64,000 bases of DNA from Candidatus Nanopelagicales bacterium (GCA_028687755.1 JAQTZL010000004.1:168401-232400); one strand, 5' to 3'; positions 55,426 through 64,000 are shown, counted from the stretch's first letter. The notes: generated by a model not told the origin, from the letters alone. A program made the numbers and translations.

Positions 55426-56652
55426 ATGACCACGCTGACACAAGGTGACGTCATGCTTGCCATTGTTCTCGTCTTTGGTATCGCCACGGCCTGTCAGGTG
55501 ATTGCGCCCAAATTACGGATTCCTGCTTTGATCTTGCTACTGCCTACTGGATTCATTTTTGGTCTTGTCGCACCGCAATTTCATATGGACAGCGTCCTGG
55601 GCCCAGCTTTTCCTGTGGTCGTTGATTTGATGGTTGCGGTGATCCTGTTCCAGGGCGGCATGAGCTTGGGTGCCATTAAACTTGATGCGCTTGATCGGGG
55701 AGTTGTTCGACGACTTATCTGGATTGGTAGTCCGATCACGTGCGTATGCGGAACTCTCGCAGCGCATTACTTCATAGGGATGCCTTGGCCTCTTGCGTTT
55801 CTTCTGGGCGCAATTTTGATTGTTTCTGGACCAACGGTCGTGACACCCATTCTGGATTTTGCCCAACCCAAGGCACGCGTGCGTCGCATTTTGCTTTGGG
55901 AGGGAACAACCCTTGATCCGCTTGGGGCCATATTTGCAGTAGTCGTCTTCCAGCTGGTGCGCGTCAGTGATTTCAGTCAACCGTTGCGGGCTGCCGGAGA
56001 ATTTTTGGGAAGCATGGTTATCGCTGTGCTCGCTGCCATTGGCGGAGTATTCGTTGTGGTACTCGGATGCAAACTTGTGCGTGGAAATAATCTGTTAGGA
56101 ACACAGGTGCTGATTGGCTCAGTGCTTATGGCCGCGGGTGTTGCGAACTATTTCGCCGAAGGCAGCGGATTACTTGCAGCTCTGCTCATAGGTATCGCAG
56201 CTCAACCGCTGGCTAAGCGCATGAAGACAACACTTGATCCGGTCCTGCCATTTTTCAACACCATTGCCTCGATCGGCATAGGTGTGCTGTTTGTGAGCAT
56301 TTCTGCTCTAGTTCCTTCACCTGAGTTTGGTGTGGTGGTTGTATCAGCTGTCGCCGTGTCTCTCGTGCTCATCGTTGTGGTTCGACCTGCAATTGCTGTT
56401 CTTCTCACTCGAAAAGCTGGGCTCGCACGTAATGAGCGAGCCTTCATCGGTTGGATGGACCCTCGAGGCATCGTTGCAGCCGCAACTGCTTCAAGTGTGG
56501 GTGCTTCTTTGGTTGCGGCGAAAGTCCCTGGCGCTGAAGCGCTCTTGCCGTCGGCTTTTGTCATTATCGCGGTCACCGTATTTGTGTACGGTTTAACTGC
56601 AGTTCCTGTTGCCACGGCGCTAGGCGTGCGGGAGGACGTTCCTGTTGATTAG
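55426..56652 (+). CDS. Cation/proton antiporter (CPA family)
   Basis: 408 residues with about 12 membrane segments. PALILLLPTGFIFGLVAPQ and ILIVSGPTVVTPILDFA with the following LLWEGTTLDPLGAI (ion-binding Asp) are typical of CPA1/NhaP-like antiporters; IGWMDPRGIVAAATASSVGA is the conserved last part. Exchanges Na+ or K+ for H+. The start at ATG 55426 lacks a strong ribosome site; ATG 55453 is another. A TAGACT box at about 55393 could be the -10 region. It stands alone between a remnant and a convergent hydrolase gene. Confidence 0.9.
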   Translation: MTTLTQGDVMLAIVLVFGIATACQVIAPKLRIPALILLLPTGFIFGLVAPQFHMDSVLGPAFPVVVDLMVAVILFQGGMSLGAIKLDALDRGVVRRLIWIGSPITCVCGTLAAHYFIGMPWPLAFLLGAILIVSGPTVVTPILDFAQPKARVRRILLWEGTTLDPLGAIFAVVVFQLVRVSDFSQPLRAAGEFLGSMVIAVLAAIGGVFVVVLGCKLVRGNNLLGTQVLIGSVLMAAGVANYFAEGSGLLAALLIGIAAQPLAKRMKTTLDPVLPFFNTIASIGIGVLFVSISALVPSPEFGVVVVSAVAVSLVLIVVVRPAIAVLLTRKAGLARNERAFIGWMDPRGIVAAATASSVGASLVAAKVPGAEALLPSAFVIIAVTVFVYGLTAVPVATALGVREDVPVD

Positions 56653-57407
56653 CCCGATGCGCGTTCCAGCGCTATGCGATCAGTGAGTTCCAAAATCCGC
56701 GCCCACACATCAGTGCAGACTTCGCTCCATTCGTCGAAAGCACGATCAAAGAATGAGTGCGGAGCTCCGTCGTAGACGACTGTTTCCACCTCTGCGCCGC
56801 CAAGTCGCATTTCTTCAGCCAGAGCCAGTTGATCTTCGACTGGCGTGAAATCAGCACCCGCGATAAACATGATGGTGTGTTTCTTTGAATGTTTTGCAGC
56901 TCGACCAACCGTGTCTGGGCGCCCATAGAAACCGACAACAGCAGAAAGATCGAGATCACTCGAGGCTTGGCGCCACACTTGTCCTCCACCGAAGCAAAAT
57001 CCAACGCTGATGATCGGAAGATGCACCCCGTGTTGTTGGCGCAGGTAATCCATTGCCGCTTGAGTCTCGGCATTGACTTGAGTGGGATTTGTATCCTTGA
57101 TATGCGTCTGCCAATCAAAATCCTCTGGCCGCCAACCACTGTCCGTCATTCCCGCCGTACGCGCAAAGTAATCAATCGCCACTGAAGCTAACCCCGCCTC
57201 CGCAAAGCGCTCAGCAAGGGCCCCGTAAAACGGATGTAGGCCACGAACATCCGGAAGAATCACGACCCCAACCTGCGGAATGTCAGAAGTTGCATAAAAC
57301 GCGGAAAAATCTGTTTCATCTGCGCTCTTGAGGGTGAGCCCCCGATGATCCGTTACCGGAACAGAGCGAGGTGGCGCGGGAGGCCGGCTGATATCGTCGT
57401 GGCACAT
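56649..57407 (-). CDS. Dienelactone hydrolase family protein
   Basis: 252 residues. The nucleophile motif SVGFCFGGGQVW contains cysteine in place of serine as in dienelactone hydrolase; Asp and His partners appear in FIAGADFTPVED and YDGAPHSFFDRAFDEW. The N-terminal substrate part VVILPDVRGLHPFYGALAERF follows the family. Hydrolyses dienelactones or other carboxylic esters. ATG 57407 is chosen because TAGCAT lies 7 bases before it; a longer frame to 57485 overlaps the divergent transporter's promoter. Confidence 0.9.
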   Translation of the reverse strand: MCHDDISRPPAPPRSVPVTDHRGLTLKSADETDFSAFYATSDIPQVGVVILPDVRGLHPFYGALAERFAEAGLASVAIDYFARTAGMTDSGWRPEDFDWQTHIKDTNPTQVNAETQAAMDYLRQQHGVHLPIISVGFCFGGGQVWRQASSDLDLSAVVGFYGRPDTVGRAAKHSKKHTIMFIAGADFTPVEDQLALAEEMRLGGAEVETVVYDGAPHSFFDRAFDEWSEVCTDVWARILELTDRIALERASG

Positions 57408-57414
57408 ATTCGCG

Positions 57415-57420
57415 ATGCTA
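57415..57420 (-). promoter_or_regulatory. -10 box TAGCAT for the dienelactone hydrolase gene
   Basis: TAGCAT (minus strand) ends 7 bases before ATG 57407; no ribosome site. Leaderless start inferred. Confidence 0.45.
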
Positions 57421-57483
57421 CTGGGAACTCTTCGAGCTGCGAGCATAATTGGGCAATGGGTATTGGGCGAGGAAAGTAGTGGC

Positions 57484-58686
57484 ATGCCCCTCCTCGTGAT
57501 TGATCAATTGCGGGGGAATCCAAGATTTATCATGTTCATCGCCGGCATGTTTTCGACGGCGATCTTGATTGGCGCTCGTGAGTATGCGCGGGTGAGATAT
57601 GGCCTGGAAGTTATGGGCGATGCAAGCGGCGTAGGTGTAGTTGCGGGAACGTTTGCCGTCACTGCAAGTCTGTCGAGTGTTCTAGGCGGGCGTGTGGTTG
57701 ATAGCTACAAACCCAGGATTGTCTTGATCGGGGGCCTGATAACAAATGGCCTCTTGAATGCATTGCTGACAATCATGATTGCAACTTCGTCATTGAACGT
57801 GATATCTCTGATAGCGGTAACGGCATTGGAAGGAATATGCACAGGGTTCCTGTTGCCAGCGCTCTTAAAAGTACAAGCAAGTTTGGTCGGTAAAGAAGCA
57901 CGTGGCTCAGCAGAGATCATAAATATTTTGCGCGTCGGGCTGGGAACATTAGTGGGAATGTTGATTGCAACAGCTCTCGGAGCTCCAGCAATAATTATGG
58001 CCGTATGCGCCGGACTCTCGTTTCTTGGTGCATGGTTAGCTTGGTTTACAACGCGCTCACTGGCGCACGGGCAATTAGTAAAAACCAATCACACTTTTCG
58101 ACATGTAGTTGAGGAACTGAAGAATAATCCGCCATTTCGCGCAGTAGTTTTCATGGATTTGGTTCTCGTATTCCTTATTCCCACGCAGCTGACAAATATT
58201 GTTCTTGCCGACTTAAATCTGCTGTCTCTCACTACTATCGCGTTTACAGCAGCCCTCATAGGTGTCATCTGTGGTCAACTTGCACTGAGCATTTCTGGGT
58301 TGCAAATAACAGTGAGGCGCAATCTCAATCTTGCCTATTGCACATTCGTTGTGCTGGTTGTTGTCGGATTTGTCACGCTGCAAAATGATTGGCTGGTGCG
58401 ACAGTATTTTGTTATGAGTGTTTTGCTATTTATTGGTAGCGCTACATCCTCCTATGCACTTGGAACGACGTCTGCCTTACTCCAACAACTTGTTCCGGCC
58501 GAAATCCGAGGGACCGTTGCAGGTTACATAAATCTGGGTAGGTGGATGCTGATTGCAGTAGGTGCATGGATCCTTGCAACTATCGCAGTCGTTCATGATG
58601 TGCGTTGGCTACTTGCATTTCTTGCTCTCATGTTGATCACCGGATGGCTAGCAACGCGAGGGTTTAGGGGAATCTCTCTCCGGTGA
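57484..58686 (+). CDS. MFS transporter of unusual composition
   Basis: About 400 residues with 11-12 membrane segments; motif A-like GGRVVDSYKPRIVLIGG lies between helices 2 and 3. It has no clear drug-exporter motifs, so the substrate is unknown. The codon use is richer in ATA and TTA and in A/T overall than its neighbours, a sign of horizontal gain. ATG 57484 has GAGGA about 10 bases upstream; CATAAT at about 57445 may be its -10 box. The longer frame from 57415 would overlap the divergent gene's promoter. Confidence 0.82.
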   Translation: MPLLVIDQLRGNPRFIMFIAGMFSTAILIGAREYARVRYGLEVMGDASGVGVVAGTFAVTASLSSVLGGRVVDSYKPRIVLIGGLITNGLLNALLTIMIATSSLNVISLIAVTALEGICTGFLLPALLKVQASLVGKEARGSAEIINILRVGLGTLVGMLIATALGAPAIIMAVCAGLSFLGAWLAWFTTRSLAHGQLVKTNHTFRHVVEELKNNPPFRAVVFMDLVLVFLIPTQLTNIVLADLNLLSLTTIAFTAALIGVICGQLALSISGLQITVRRNLNLAYCTFVVLVVVGFVTLQNDWLVRQYFVMSVLLFIGSATSSYALGTTSALLQQLVPAEIRGTVAGYINLGRWMLIAVGAWILATIAVVHDVRWLLAFLALMLITGWLATRGFRGISLR

Positions 58687-58805
58687 TCTTGCGTGTTACC
58701 CACTTTGGAAATGTCACCTTGACGATGGTGACGGCCGAGAAAATCGGAAACATTATTCATTTCTGGCGCTATTCCAATACCCGTGAACGTATTTCTTTAC
58801 TGCCT

Positions 58806-59360
58806 CTACGAATTTTCCGAAATTTGAACTGCAATCATGTCTCGCAGTAATTTCTTATCCACTTTCCAGTCAATGGGAACTTTGAAGGTCTTTTTCAGTA
58901 CTTCGTAATCAACTAATCGAGCCTTGAATTGTTCAAGAACCGCTGGATTCGTAGGCGCCAGAAGGATGTGCTTGGTATGAACTGAAAGCCCGAACACGTA
59001 TTGATCGCCAAGTTTGAGCATTGGTTGATTCCAAGCGATGACAAGTTCAAGTTTTGGATATTTGGACGTGATGGCATCAAAGACTTTTCGCACAGTGGTG
59101 CACTTCGTTTCGTCGAATGGCTTCAGGTAGTCATCGAGGGTGTTGAATCGTTTCGTAGTCTTCGATCCGCGGCAGTACATCACTAGGGCATTTGCGTGGG
59201 CTTGACTGAAGGCGTGTTCCTCTTTCAGGAATGCGATCTGCTCAGGGTATTTCCACTTCGAGCGCTCGGCCATTTGGTCAAACCAGTAGCTCATCGGTTG
59301 CCCGTATTTCTTCTCAATTGCCGGGAAGTAGGAATCCCTGTCTGAACTCTTCGCAACCAT
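58806..59360 (-). CDS. DUF4287 plus DUF1801-like protein
   Basis: 184 residues. The first 65 residues match DUF4287 (KKYGQPMSYWFDQM, then HAFSQAHANALVMY), and the remainder a DUF1801/YdhG-like fold (KYPKLELVIAWNQPMLK, YVFGLSVHTKHILLAP, KKTFKVPIDWKVD). DUF1801 members are small stress or iron-linked proteins of unclear role. ATG 59360 is favoured: TAGAAT lies 7 bases upstream, while the longer frame (to 59408) uses TTG or ATG 59405 without support. Divergent from the thioesterase with 50 bases between. Only 119 bases of non-coding DNA separate it from the transporter. Confidence 0.82.
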   Translation of the reverse strand: MVAKSSDRDSYFPAIEKKYGQPMSYWFDQMAERSKWKYPEQIAFLKEEHAFSQAHANALVMYCRGSKTTKRFNTLDDYLKPFDETKCTTVRKVFDAITSKYPKLELVIAWNQPMLKLGDQYVFGLSVHTKHILLAPTNPAVLEQFKARLVDYEVLKKTFKVPIDWKVDKKLLRDMIAVQISENS

Positions 59361-59367
59361 GAAGGAA

Positions 59368-59373
59368 ATTCTA
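59368..59373 (-). promoter_or_regulatory. -10 box TAGAAT for the DUF4287 gene
   Basis: TAGAAT (minus strand) ends 7 bases before ATG 59360; leaderless start inferred. Confidence 0.5.
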
Positions 59374-59396
59374 ATTCCTCGACTCGCATCAACTGA

Positions 59397-59402
59397 TACG
59401 TT
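59397..59402 (+). promoter_or_regulatory. -10 box TACGTT for the thioesterase gene
   Basis: TACGTT ends 8 bases before ATG 59411; no ribosome site. Leaderless start inferred. Confidence 0.45.
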
Positions 59403-59410
59403 CATCAATC

Positions 59411-60211
59411 ATGACGACCCAAGCACTCTTCACTCGTGACGGGGAGTGGTTTCACCCCACTGCATTCACCACCGGGCCTTGGCGGCCAGATGCCATGCAC
59501 GGAGGTCCGCCTTCTGCGCTGATTGGTCTGGCAATTCACGATGCGCTAAATGAAGGTCAACGCGTAGCTCGCATCAATATTGACCTCGAAAAACCTGTCC
59601 CGCTTGTTCCGTTGCGTACCTCAATGACCGTTCGTCAGGTATCGCGCCGGGTCACGCATCTCTTTCTGGAATTGCTCACGGACACGAATGTTGTTGCAAC
59701 TGCTCGTGCGTTGGTCCTTCAGGAAGATGATCCAGTAGCAACAGTCGAGCGCGAGCTACCGATTGCACCAAAACTCATTGGACCAGAGAGTGCTTCGCGC
59801 GGTGGCGATGCTCCGCATGGTTCTGCCCTCATCTTCCATCGCGATGCGATCGAGGCTCGATTTACCAAAGGCGACTGGGCAATCCCTGGATCAGCTGATG
59901 CCTGGATGCGGTTGACCGTGCCGTTGGTGTCGAGCGAAGAAACCCCAGCACTCTGCGAACTCTTGGCAGTGGCTGACTTTGGCTCGCCTTTAGGTCAGGC
60001 GGTCGCGCCGAATGCTGGAATCGCGTTAATCAATGTTGATGTGAATGTAACGCTTTCAGGTACGCCAACAGGTCCGTGGTTCCATCTCACAACTCAAGGA
60101 ACGATTAGCGATCATGGCATCGGACTTGCAGTAACCGACCTTGCTGATGAGCACGGATACTTAGGCGTTATTACGCAAAGCCAACTCACGCAAAAATATG
60201 GGCGGAATTAA
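59411..60211 (+). CDS. Thioesterase family (TesB-like double hotdog) protein
   Basis: 266 residues forming two hotdog halves. PDAMHGGPPSALIGLAI gives the first helix region with the family HGGPP motif, and VARINIDLEKPVPLVPLRT the strand after it; the second half includes SGTPTGPWFHLTTQG and ISDHGIGLAVTDLAD. Likely hydrolyses acyl-CoA thioesters; chain length unknown. One-base overlap with the phosphatase gene indicates a two-gene unit. Confidence 0.85.
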   Translation: MTTQALFTRDGEWFHPTAFTTGPWRPDAMHGGPPSALIGLAIHDALNEGQRVARINIDLEKPVPLVPLRTSMTVRQVSRRVTHLFLELLTDTNVVATARALVLQEDDPVATVERELPIAPKLIGPESASRGGDAPHGSALIFHRDAIEARFTKGDWAIPGSADAWMRLTVPLVSSEETPALCELLAVADFGSPLGQAVAPNAGIALINVDVNVTLSGTPTGPWFHLTTQGTISDHGIGLAVTDLADEHGYLGVITQSQLTQKYGRN

Positions 60212-61038
60212 TGGCCGACACTGCAAAAAGTAACTACACCGAACTCGTCGCCACTGTGCGCGGCGAGTACTCGAACTTCCGCGATCTCGGCGGTGTGCCA
60301 GCGCGTGATAACCGAACGTTCTCACAAGGTGTCGTGTTTCGAACCCAGGCCCTAGTAGATCCGGCACCCGTTGTACTCGATGCGTTGATTGAACTAGGTC
60401 TTTCCTCTGTCGTGGATCTACGTATGGATCATGAACGTGAAGAGTTACCGATTGATCTTCCAGCGTCCGTCGATGTCGTTCTTGCAAATGTCGCTGGGGA
60501 CATGGCAAAGAAGAATGCCGCGACCCAAGCAGGGGCTGCTGCTGCTCCTCGCCGCTTGGATAAGAACGCTTACGTTCCATCCGCCAACCTTTCTGGCGGC
60601 TACAACATGATGATGGATATGTATCGCAATCTGGTGAATATGGATTCCGCAAAACGTGGATATTCACAAATGCTGCGTTCCGTTATCAACACCGATGGTG
60701 CGGTAGCGGTGTTTTGTGCGGCCGGAAAGGATCGAACTGGCTGGGGTGCCGCGCTCATCCAAAGTTTCGCAGGGGCGTCAGACGACATCATTATTTCTTC
60801 ATATCTGGAAACGAATCAAAATCTCATTGATCGGTATGCGAGTGCGATTGAAGACGTAAAGAACTCAGGTGGAGATGTTGAAGCATTCATGGCAGTCGTG
60901 AGTTCTAATCCTGATTATCTTGCTGAAGCTTTTGCGACCGTTCAATCCACGTATGGTGGGATAGATGCCTACTTCGTTAACGGATTGGGTTTGAACGAAA
61001 ACGAGCTTGCCTTACTTGAAGGTCGTTTGCTTTCTTAA
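60211..61038 (+). CDS. Tyrosine-protein phosphatase (MptpB-like)
   Basis: 275 residues. The N-terminus NFRDLGGVPARDNR and VVDLRMDHEREELP, plus the active-site loop VFCAAGKDRTGWGAAL (CX5R with Lys-Asp), are typical of the Y_phosphatase3/MptpB family, which in mycobacteria dephosphorylates proteins and phosphoinositides. Here a housekeeping role is more likely. Its ATG overlaps the last base of the thioesterase stop. No membrane helix and no signal peptide are seen. Confidence 0.92.
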   Translation: MADTAKSNYTELVATVRGEYSNFRDLGGVPARDNRTFSQGVVFRTQALVDPAPVVLDALIELGLSSVVDLRMDHEREELPIDLPASVDVVLANVAGDMAKKNAATQAGAAAAPRRLDKNAYVPSANLSGGYNMMMDMYRNLVNMDSAKRGYSQMLRSVINTDGAVAVFCAAGKDRTGWGAALIQSFAGASDDIIISSYLETNQNLIDRYASAIEDVKNSGGDVEAFMAVVSSNPDYLAEAFATVQSTYGGIDAYFVNGLGLNENELALLEGRLLS

Positions 61039-61051
61039 ACCCTGCTGACTT

Positions 61052-61942
61052 TCACTCGTGAGTGTCACCTGCAAGTATTTTTCGGGACTGTGTTGGTGTG
61101 GCAACTGGTCGACCAACTTCATTGGCTAGAGCTATTGCAGCTTCAACGGTTTCAACGTTTGTCGCATCAGTAACGCTGGCAATGTCTTCAATTCCTACTC
61201 GCAAATGGCCACCCTTTTCAAGGGCGTAGCGAGCGACTGTTGAATCGAGCAAGGAATCACCGAAAAGGCCTACATTCCATTGAAGTGATGATCCCTCCAT
61301 CATTGCGAGGTACATATCGAGTGCTTGTGGTGTTGGTGGAAGCCCAAAGTTCAATGCGGGTTCGCCAATTTTATAAATGCTGTACTTGCCTCCGAAGTAC
61401 AACTTGACCATCGAACCCTTCGGGAGCTTGCCGTTTGCCTCGCAAGCCAGGGCCCATCGAAGCTGCAAAGGTTCGTAGACGCCAATTGAAAGTGGGATGT
61501 TGCGTTCCATCATGGAAATCGCGACCTTGCGCGAAGTACTAAATGAATTCCATACGTAGCCATGGCCTTGTGGGAAACCATCGTCACCCATGTCATAGGG
61601 AAGCGGTGCGCCTGGGTCAACGGGCGCCATGCCAAGTGTGCCGGTTTCTGACAAAGGCACAAGATGCGACATGTGTTCTTCGCCAGTTCGCCCACCCATA
61701 ATTCCGGGATACATGATCACATCAGAGTCAGCTTCCATCATGATCGCGCTGGCTGCGACCCAACTTACTATTGCTTCTTCGAGGTTCATTCTGGTGTCGT
61801 GATGATGATGAATGATTGAGGCACCAGCTTCAACGCACGCCTTGCCATCAAGCCCTGTGGTTTCAAGGTCGAGCACTGGTGCATCGGGTCGAAATGGCGA
61901 AACTGCAGCTTCAATGATGAGCGGTAGTTCGTTCTTTTTCAT
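61052..61942 (-). CDS. BKACE (beta-keto acid cleavage enzyme, DUF849)
   Basis: 296 residues. IIEAAVSPFRPDAP at the start, the metal-binding cluster ASIIHHHHDTR, YPGIMGGRT, and the later VGLFGDSLLD and HLRVGIEDI match beta-keto acid cleavage enzymes such as 3-keto-5-aminohexanoate cleavage enzyme. These condense a beta-keto acid with acetyl-CoA to give acetoacetate and a CoA ester; the keto acid is unknown. ATG 61942 has AGGAG 5 bases upstream. It lies 33 bases downstream of the patatin gene, so both probably share a transcript. Confidence 0.9.
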   Translation of the reverse strand: MKKNELPLIIEAAVSPFRPDAPVLDLETTGLDGKACVEAGASIIHHHHDTRMNLEEAIVSWVAASAIMMEADSDVIMYPGIMGGRTGEEHMSHLVPLSETGTLGMAPVDPGAPLPYDMGDDGFPQGHGYVWNSFSTSRKVAISMMERNIPLSIGVYEPLQLRWALACEANGKLPKGSMVKLYFGGKYSIYKIGEPALNFGLPPTPQALDMYLAMMEGSSLQWNVGLFGDSLLDSTVARYALEKGGHLRVGIEDIASVTDATNVETVEAAIALANEVGRPVATPTQSRKILAGDTHE

Positions 61943-61975
61943 GAGGGCTCCTGCGTGTGCGTGATTGCTCAAGTA

Positions 61976-62821
61976 TTAGTTGTTCCAGAATGCTTTAACG
62001 CGTTCCGCGTCGCGTAATCCCTGAGCTAAACCAAGTTCAGCTGCTTCAAAGGCAAGCGAAGCATCCATGAGATTTTCTCCCCAGACTGCACGCACATCAG
62101 CATCCACATCAATAATTAAATGCGGTGTTCCGCTGGCAATGAGTGCATCGATTTCATGTTGTGGGGCCTCAGCAACAAGTAGCACGAGCGTCTTGTCGTA
62201 ACCAATACCAAGATCCACGCTGGTTGGTGAAAGGCAGCCGCCATCGACGTAGAAGTGTTCACCAACTTGGATGGGTGGATACACACCTGGAACTGCGCAG
62301 CCAGCAGCAACACCGTGTTGAAGCGATCCACCGAGTTCATATCCGATCGCTTCAAATTCATTCGTATCAATATTGACGCAAGCGGCGCGATATGAAGGCG
62401 GCCATGGTTCATTTGCGAGGTACTTAAAGGTTTTCAAAAATGCTTCGAGTTCGATTGTTGGAACTGTATTGCGCGCAGCGTCGCTAATTTCCTTGCGCAC
62501 AGCAACATCACCATTTCGACCTGATGCTTGCCCGCGTTCGAAAAGTTTGCGGAAACCTGTGGTGTCATCGGTGTCGATATTGAGCACAGCAGTGGCGCCA
62601 CCAGCGGCAGCACGCTTGCCGGCTGCGCGATAGCGCTCAACTTGAGCCATCATGTCGTGGCCGCATGCCACTTGTACGCCAACTCCTGCGCCTGCTGAAG
62701 TGCCAAGAATCAGATCCGCATCATTGAGCCATAAACCTTGCTGCTGGAGCCCAGCAAACCATCCGGTTTCCCATGCAGTTCCCACAGATCCGCCACCGCC
62801 ACAAATGAGGGCTCGCGTCAT
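61976..62821 (-). CDS. Patatin-like phospholipase
   Basis: 281 residues. ICGGGGSVGTAWETGW is the oxyanion glycine loop, LILGTSAGAGVGVQ the nucleophile motif GxSxG, and YVDGGCLSP the catalytic aspartate motif DGG. It should hydrolyse acyl ester bonds in lipids. ATG 62821 has AAAGGAG about 7 bases upstream. Probably heads a unit with the BKACE gene. No membrane helix is visible, so the enzyme is likely cytoplasmic or peripheral. Confidence 0.92.
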   Translation of the reverse strand: MTRALICGGGGSVGTAWETGWFAGLQQQGLWLNDADLILGTSAGAGVGVQVACGHDMMAQVERYRAAGKRAAAGGATAVLNIDTDDTTGFRKLFERGQASGRNGDVAVRKEISDAARNTVPTIELEAFLKTFKYLANEPWPPSYRAACVNIDTNEFEAIGYELGGSLQHGVAAGCAVPGVYPPIQVGEHFYVDGGCLSPTSVDLGIGYDKTLVLLVAEAPQHEIDALIASGTPHLIIDVDADVRAVWGENLMDASLAFEAAELGLAQGLRDAERVKAFWNN

Positions 62822-62903
62822 GACCTTGCTCCTTTAATCGAGTTTCATCGAACGCTAGTGCGGGTGTTGGATCCATGAAGGTGTTTTGGCAATTATTGAA
62901 ACG

Positions 62904-63779
62904 CTATTCCGAAGGTGGCCATGGTGCGCCAACGGCGCTGCGGACGGGGAAGAGGCCTGCGTCGATGATGTGTGCACTCAATTTATATGTGCATGTACGG
63001 ACTGCTTCAAGATCGGTAGCACTGAGTTGATTCCACGCATTCATGCACGATTGGTCAGTGCGAAGTTCAATGTCGTCACGCATCTGTGCGCCAAGTGGGC
63101 TGATTGAACCATCAGCGTTGAGTAGTCCACGATCTTGGAGTTGAGTTTGAGCAAGCTCCCAACGCGAATCGTCGAGGCCACGTGTGGTGCGCAATAAATC
63201 AACGTCGTACTTGGCTGCCCCCCAGGTAGCTGAGAGCACCTGAGCCTCATCGACGGTGAGGTTGTTGGCAACCAACGTAGCCACGTGCGCATCGCCACGG
63301 TATTCGCGAAGAGCGTTCCATGCTCGCCACAACTTTGCCCATGGTTCATCTGGAGAGATTACTGCCTTATTTCCTGCAGCTAAAGGTCGACCTGAAACAT
63401 CAAGATTGGAAACGAGTGTGGCCAATAGTTCGCCAACTTCGGTGATTTCCTGAAGATTTTGGGAGTCAGCGAACACCCGCTGCGCCATTACTGGGATAGC
63501 CGCATGCGTTGATTCGATTACTGTGGCAGGCGAGGTGACTTCCCATGCAGCAGTGAGCCCATCCTGTAGACGCTCAAGCGCGAAACCGTGGAATGCGGCA
63601 GCAAAGATTGCAGTATTCGCGGCACCCATTGGTGCACCACGCACAGCAAAGAACGCTGCACCTTTGGGGACTCCAAGTTCGGAAACGGAGATCAGGCCCT
63701 CTTTGCAGATAAGGCCAGTGGCAACGAAAGGCTCTGAGGTTGACCACATTTTTCGGGCAACAGTGCTCGGGTAAGTCAT
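62904..63779 (-). CDS. SCO6745-like family protein
   Basis: 291 residues, mostly helical. GAAFFAVRGAPMGAANTAIFAAAFHGFA near the N-terminus and a middle VDEAQVLSATWGAAKY resemble the actinobacterial SCO6745 family, which has an A(A/F)FxxRAAPLG-type motif; the match is from memory of motif patterns only. A C-terminal winged-helix-like segment (LQDRGLLNADGSISPLG, then MRDDIELRTDQ) recalls MarR-like folds. Function unknown. ATG 63779 is picked for AAGGAG 6 bases upstream; the longer frame to 63857 is not supported. Confidence 0.72.
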   Translation of the reverse strand: MTYPSTVARKMWSTSEPFVATGLICKEGLISVSELGVPKGAAFFAVRGAPMGAANTAIFAAAFHGFALERLQDGLTAAWEVTSPATVIESTHAAIPVMAQRVFADSQNLQEITEVGELLATLVSNLDVSGRPLAAGNKAVISPDEPWAKLWRAWNALREYRGDAHVATLVANNLTVDEAQVLSATWGAAKYDVDLLRTTRGLDDSRWELAQTQLQDRGLLNADGSISPLGAQMRDDIELRTDQSCMNAWNQLSATDLEAVRTCTYKLSAHIIDAGLFPVRSAVGAPWPPSE

Positions 63780-63874
63780 TTCAGTCTCCTTCTGTTCATG
63801 AATCTGAGGTTGTGCAGAAAAACTCGAACCCGTGTGTAGAGGTGGTGCTGGCTCCATGTTCTACTTGTTGAATT

Positions 63875-63979
63875 ATGTGGCTTGGAATCATTGAATCAGT
63901 TGCCGTTGTCGGCCTTGTCATTTTCGGCATCATTATGTTTGTGCGTTGGGCCATCAATGAAGGTGGCAAGCGCCCTTAG
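63875..63979 (+). CDS. Small single-helix membrane protein (34 residues)
   Basis: The frame reads MWLGIIESVAVVGLVIF, then GIIMFVRWAINEGGKRP: one membrane helix of about 20 residues with a basic cytoplasmic tail. It has no ribosome site at standard distance. It lies divergent from the SCO6745-like gene and close to the window end. The composition (a continuous helix ending in positive charges) is typical of real small membrane proteins; still, it could be chance. Confidence 0.5.
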   Translation: MWLGIIESVAVVGLVIFGIIMFVRWAINEGGKRP

Positions 63980-64000
63980 AAGAGTGTCGCCTCACCTGAC

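Overview
The window reads as chromosome of an actinobacterium with only moderate GC content (low-to-mid 50s % by eye). The evidence is a WhiB/Wbl regulator, a long block with the same gene order as Streptomyces (wblA to holB) and Mycobacterium tuberculosis (Rv3681c to Rv3644c), a Crp matching the mycobacterial one in length and motifs, a BldG-like anti-sigma antagonist, a DksA/TraR-type zinc finger protein, and many genes that look leaderless (TANNNT box 6-8 bases before ATG/GTG). A free-living, perhaps freshwater, lineage is plausible but cannot be proven from this sequence.

Layout. 0-2.4 kb: membrane protein end, tRNA adenosine deaminase tadA, a LytR_C protein and the iron permease efeU with a large inverted iron box. 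2.4-3 kb: two tRNA-Ser genes, a palindromic repeat that duplicates a tRNA 3' end, and the SRP RNA. 3-10.3 kb: a secreted glycoside hydrolase, then dnaX-recR, a non-coding stretch holding a likely 40-residue gene on the minus strand, and lysC-asd. 10.3-13.3 kb: alkylation repair protein, sulfotransferase, metallophosphoesterase and YqeY protein.

13.4-26 kb is the conserved actinobacterial block: wblA, two ArsA/Get3-like ATPases, a 52-residue protein, RidA, Nudix, metallo-beta-lactamase fold protein, crp, nth, marP, a holin-like membrane protein, nhaA, acs, a Fic-like protein without catalytic residues, and a HAD phosphatase. 26.1-33.1 kb is a Flp/Tad-type pilus or secretion cluster (CpaE-like, CpaF-like ATPase, two TadB/C proteins, Flp pilin, TadE, TadE-like) with its usual convergent helicase. 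33.1-41.3 kb holds the BldG-like antagonist, a K+-independent H+-pyrophosphatase, a VapBC-like toxin-antitoxin pair, topA, tmk and holB.

41.3-64 kb becomes more accessory: a lipoprotein peptidase, a 14-helix drug exporter, tRNA-Thr, a possible small RNA or microprotein, the DksA-type protein, gdhA, then an island of secreted proteins of unknown function at 46.5-50.9 kb (two related proteins sharing an unusual motif, a PQQ-propeller protein, and a protein built of about 19 gapless 16-residue repeats). After that come DUF309, two Gfo/Idh/MocA oxidoreductases, a secreted papain-fold protein, a remnant of an MFS transporter, a cation/proton antiporter, dienelactone hydrolase, an MFS protein of foreign look, a thioesterase-phosphatase pair, a BKACE enzyme, a patatin and an SCO6745-like protein. 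No CRISPR array, rRNA, insertion sequence or intact prophage was seen.
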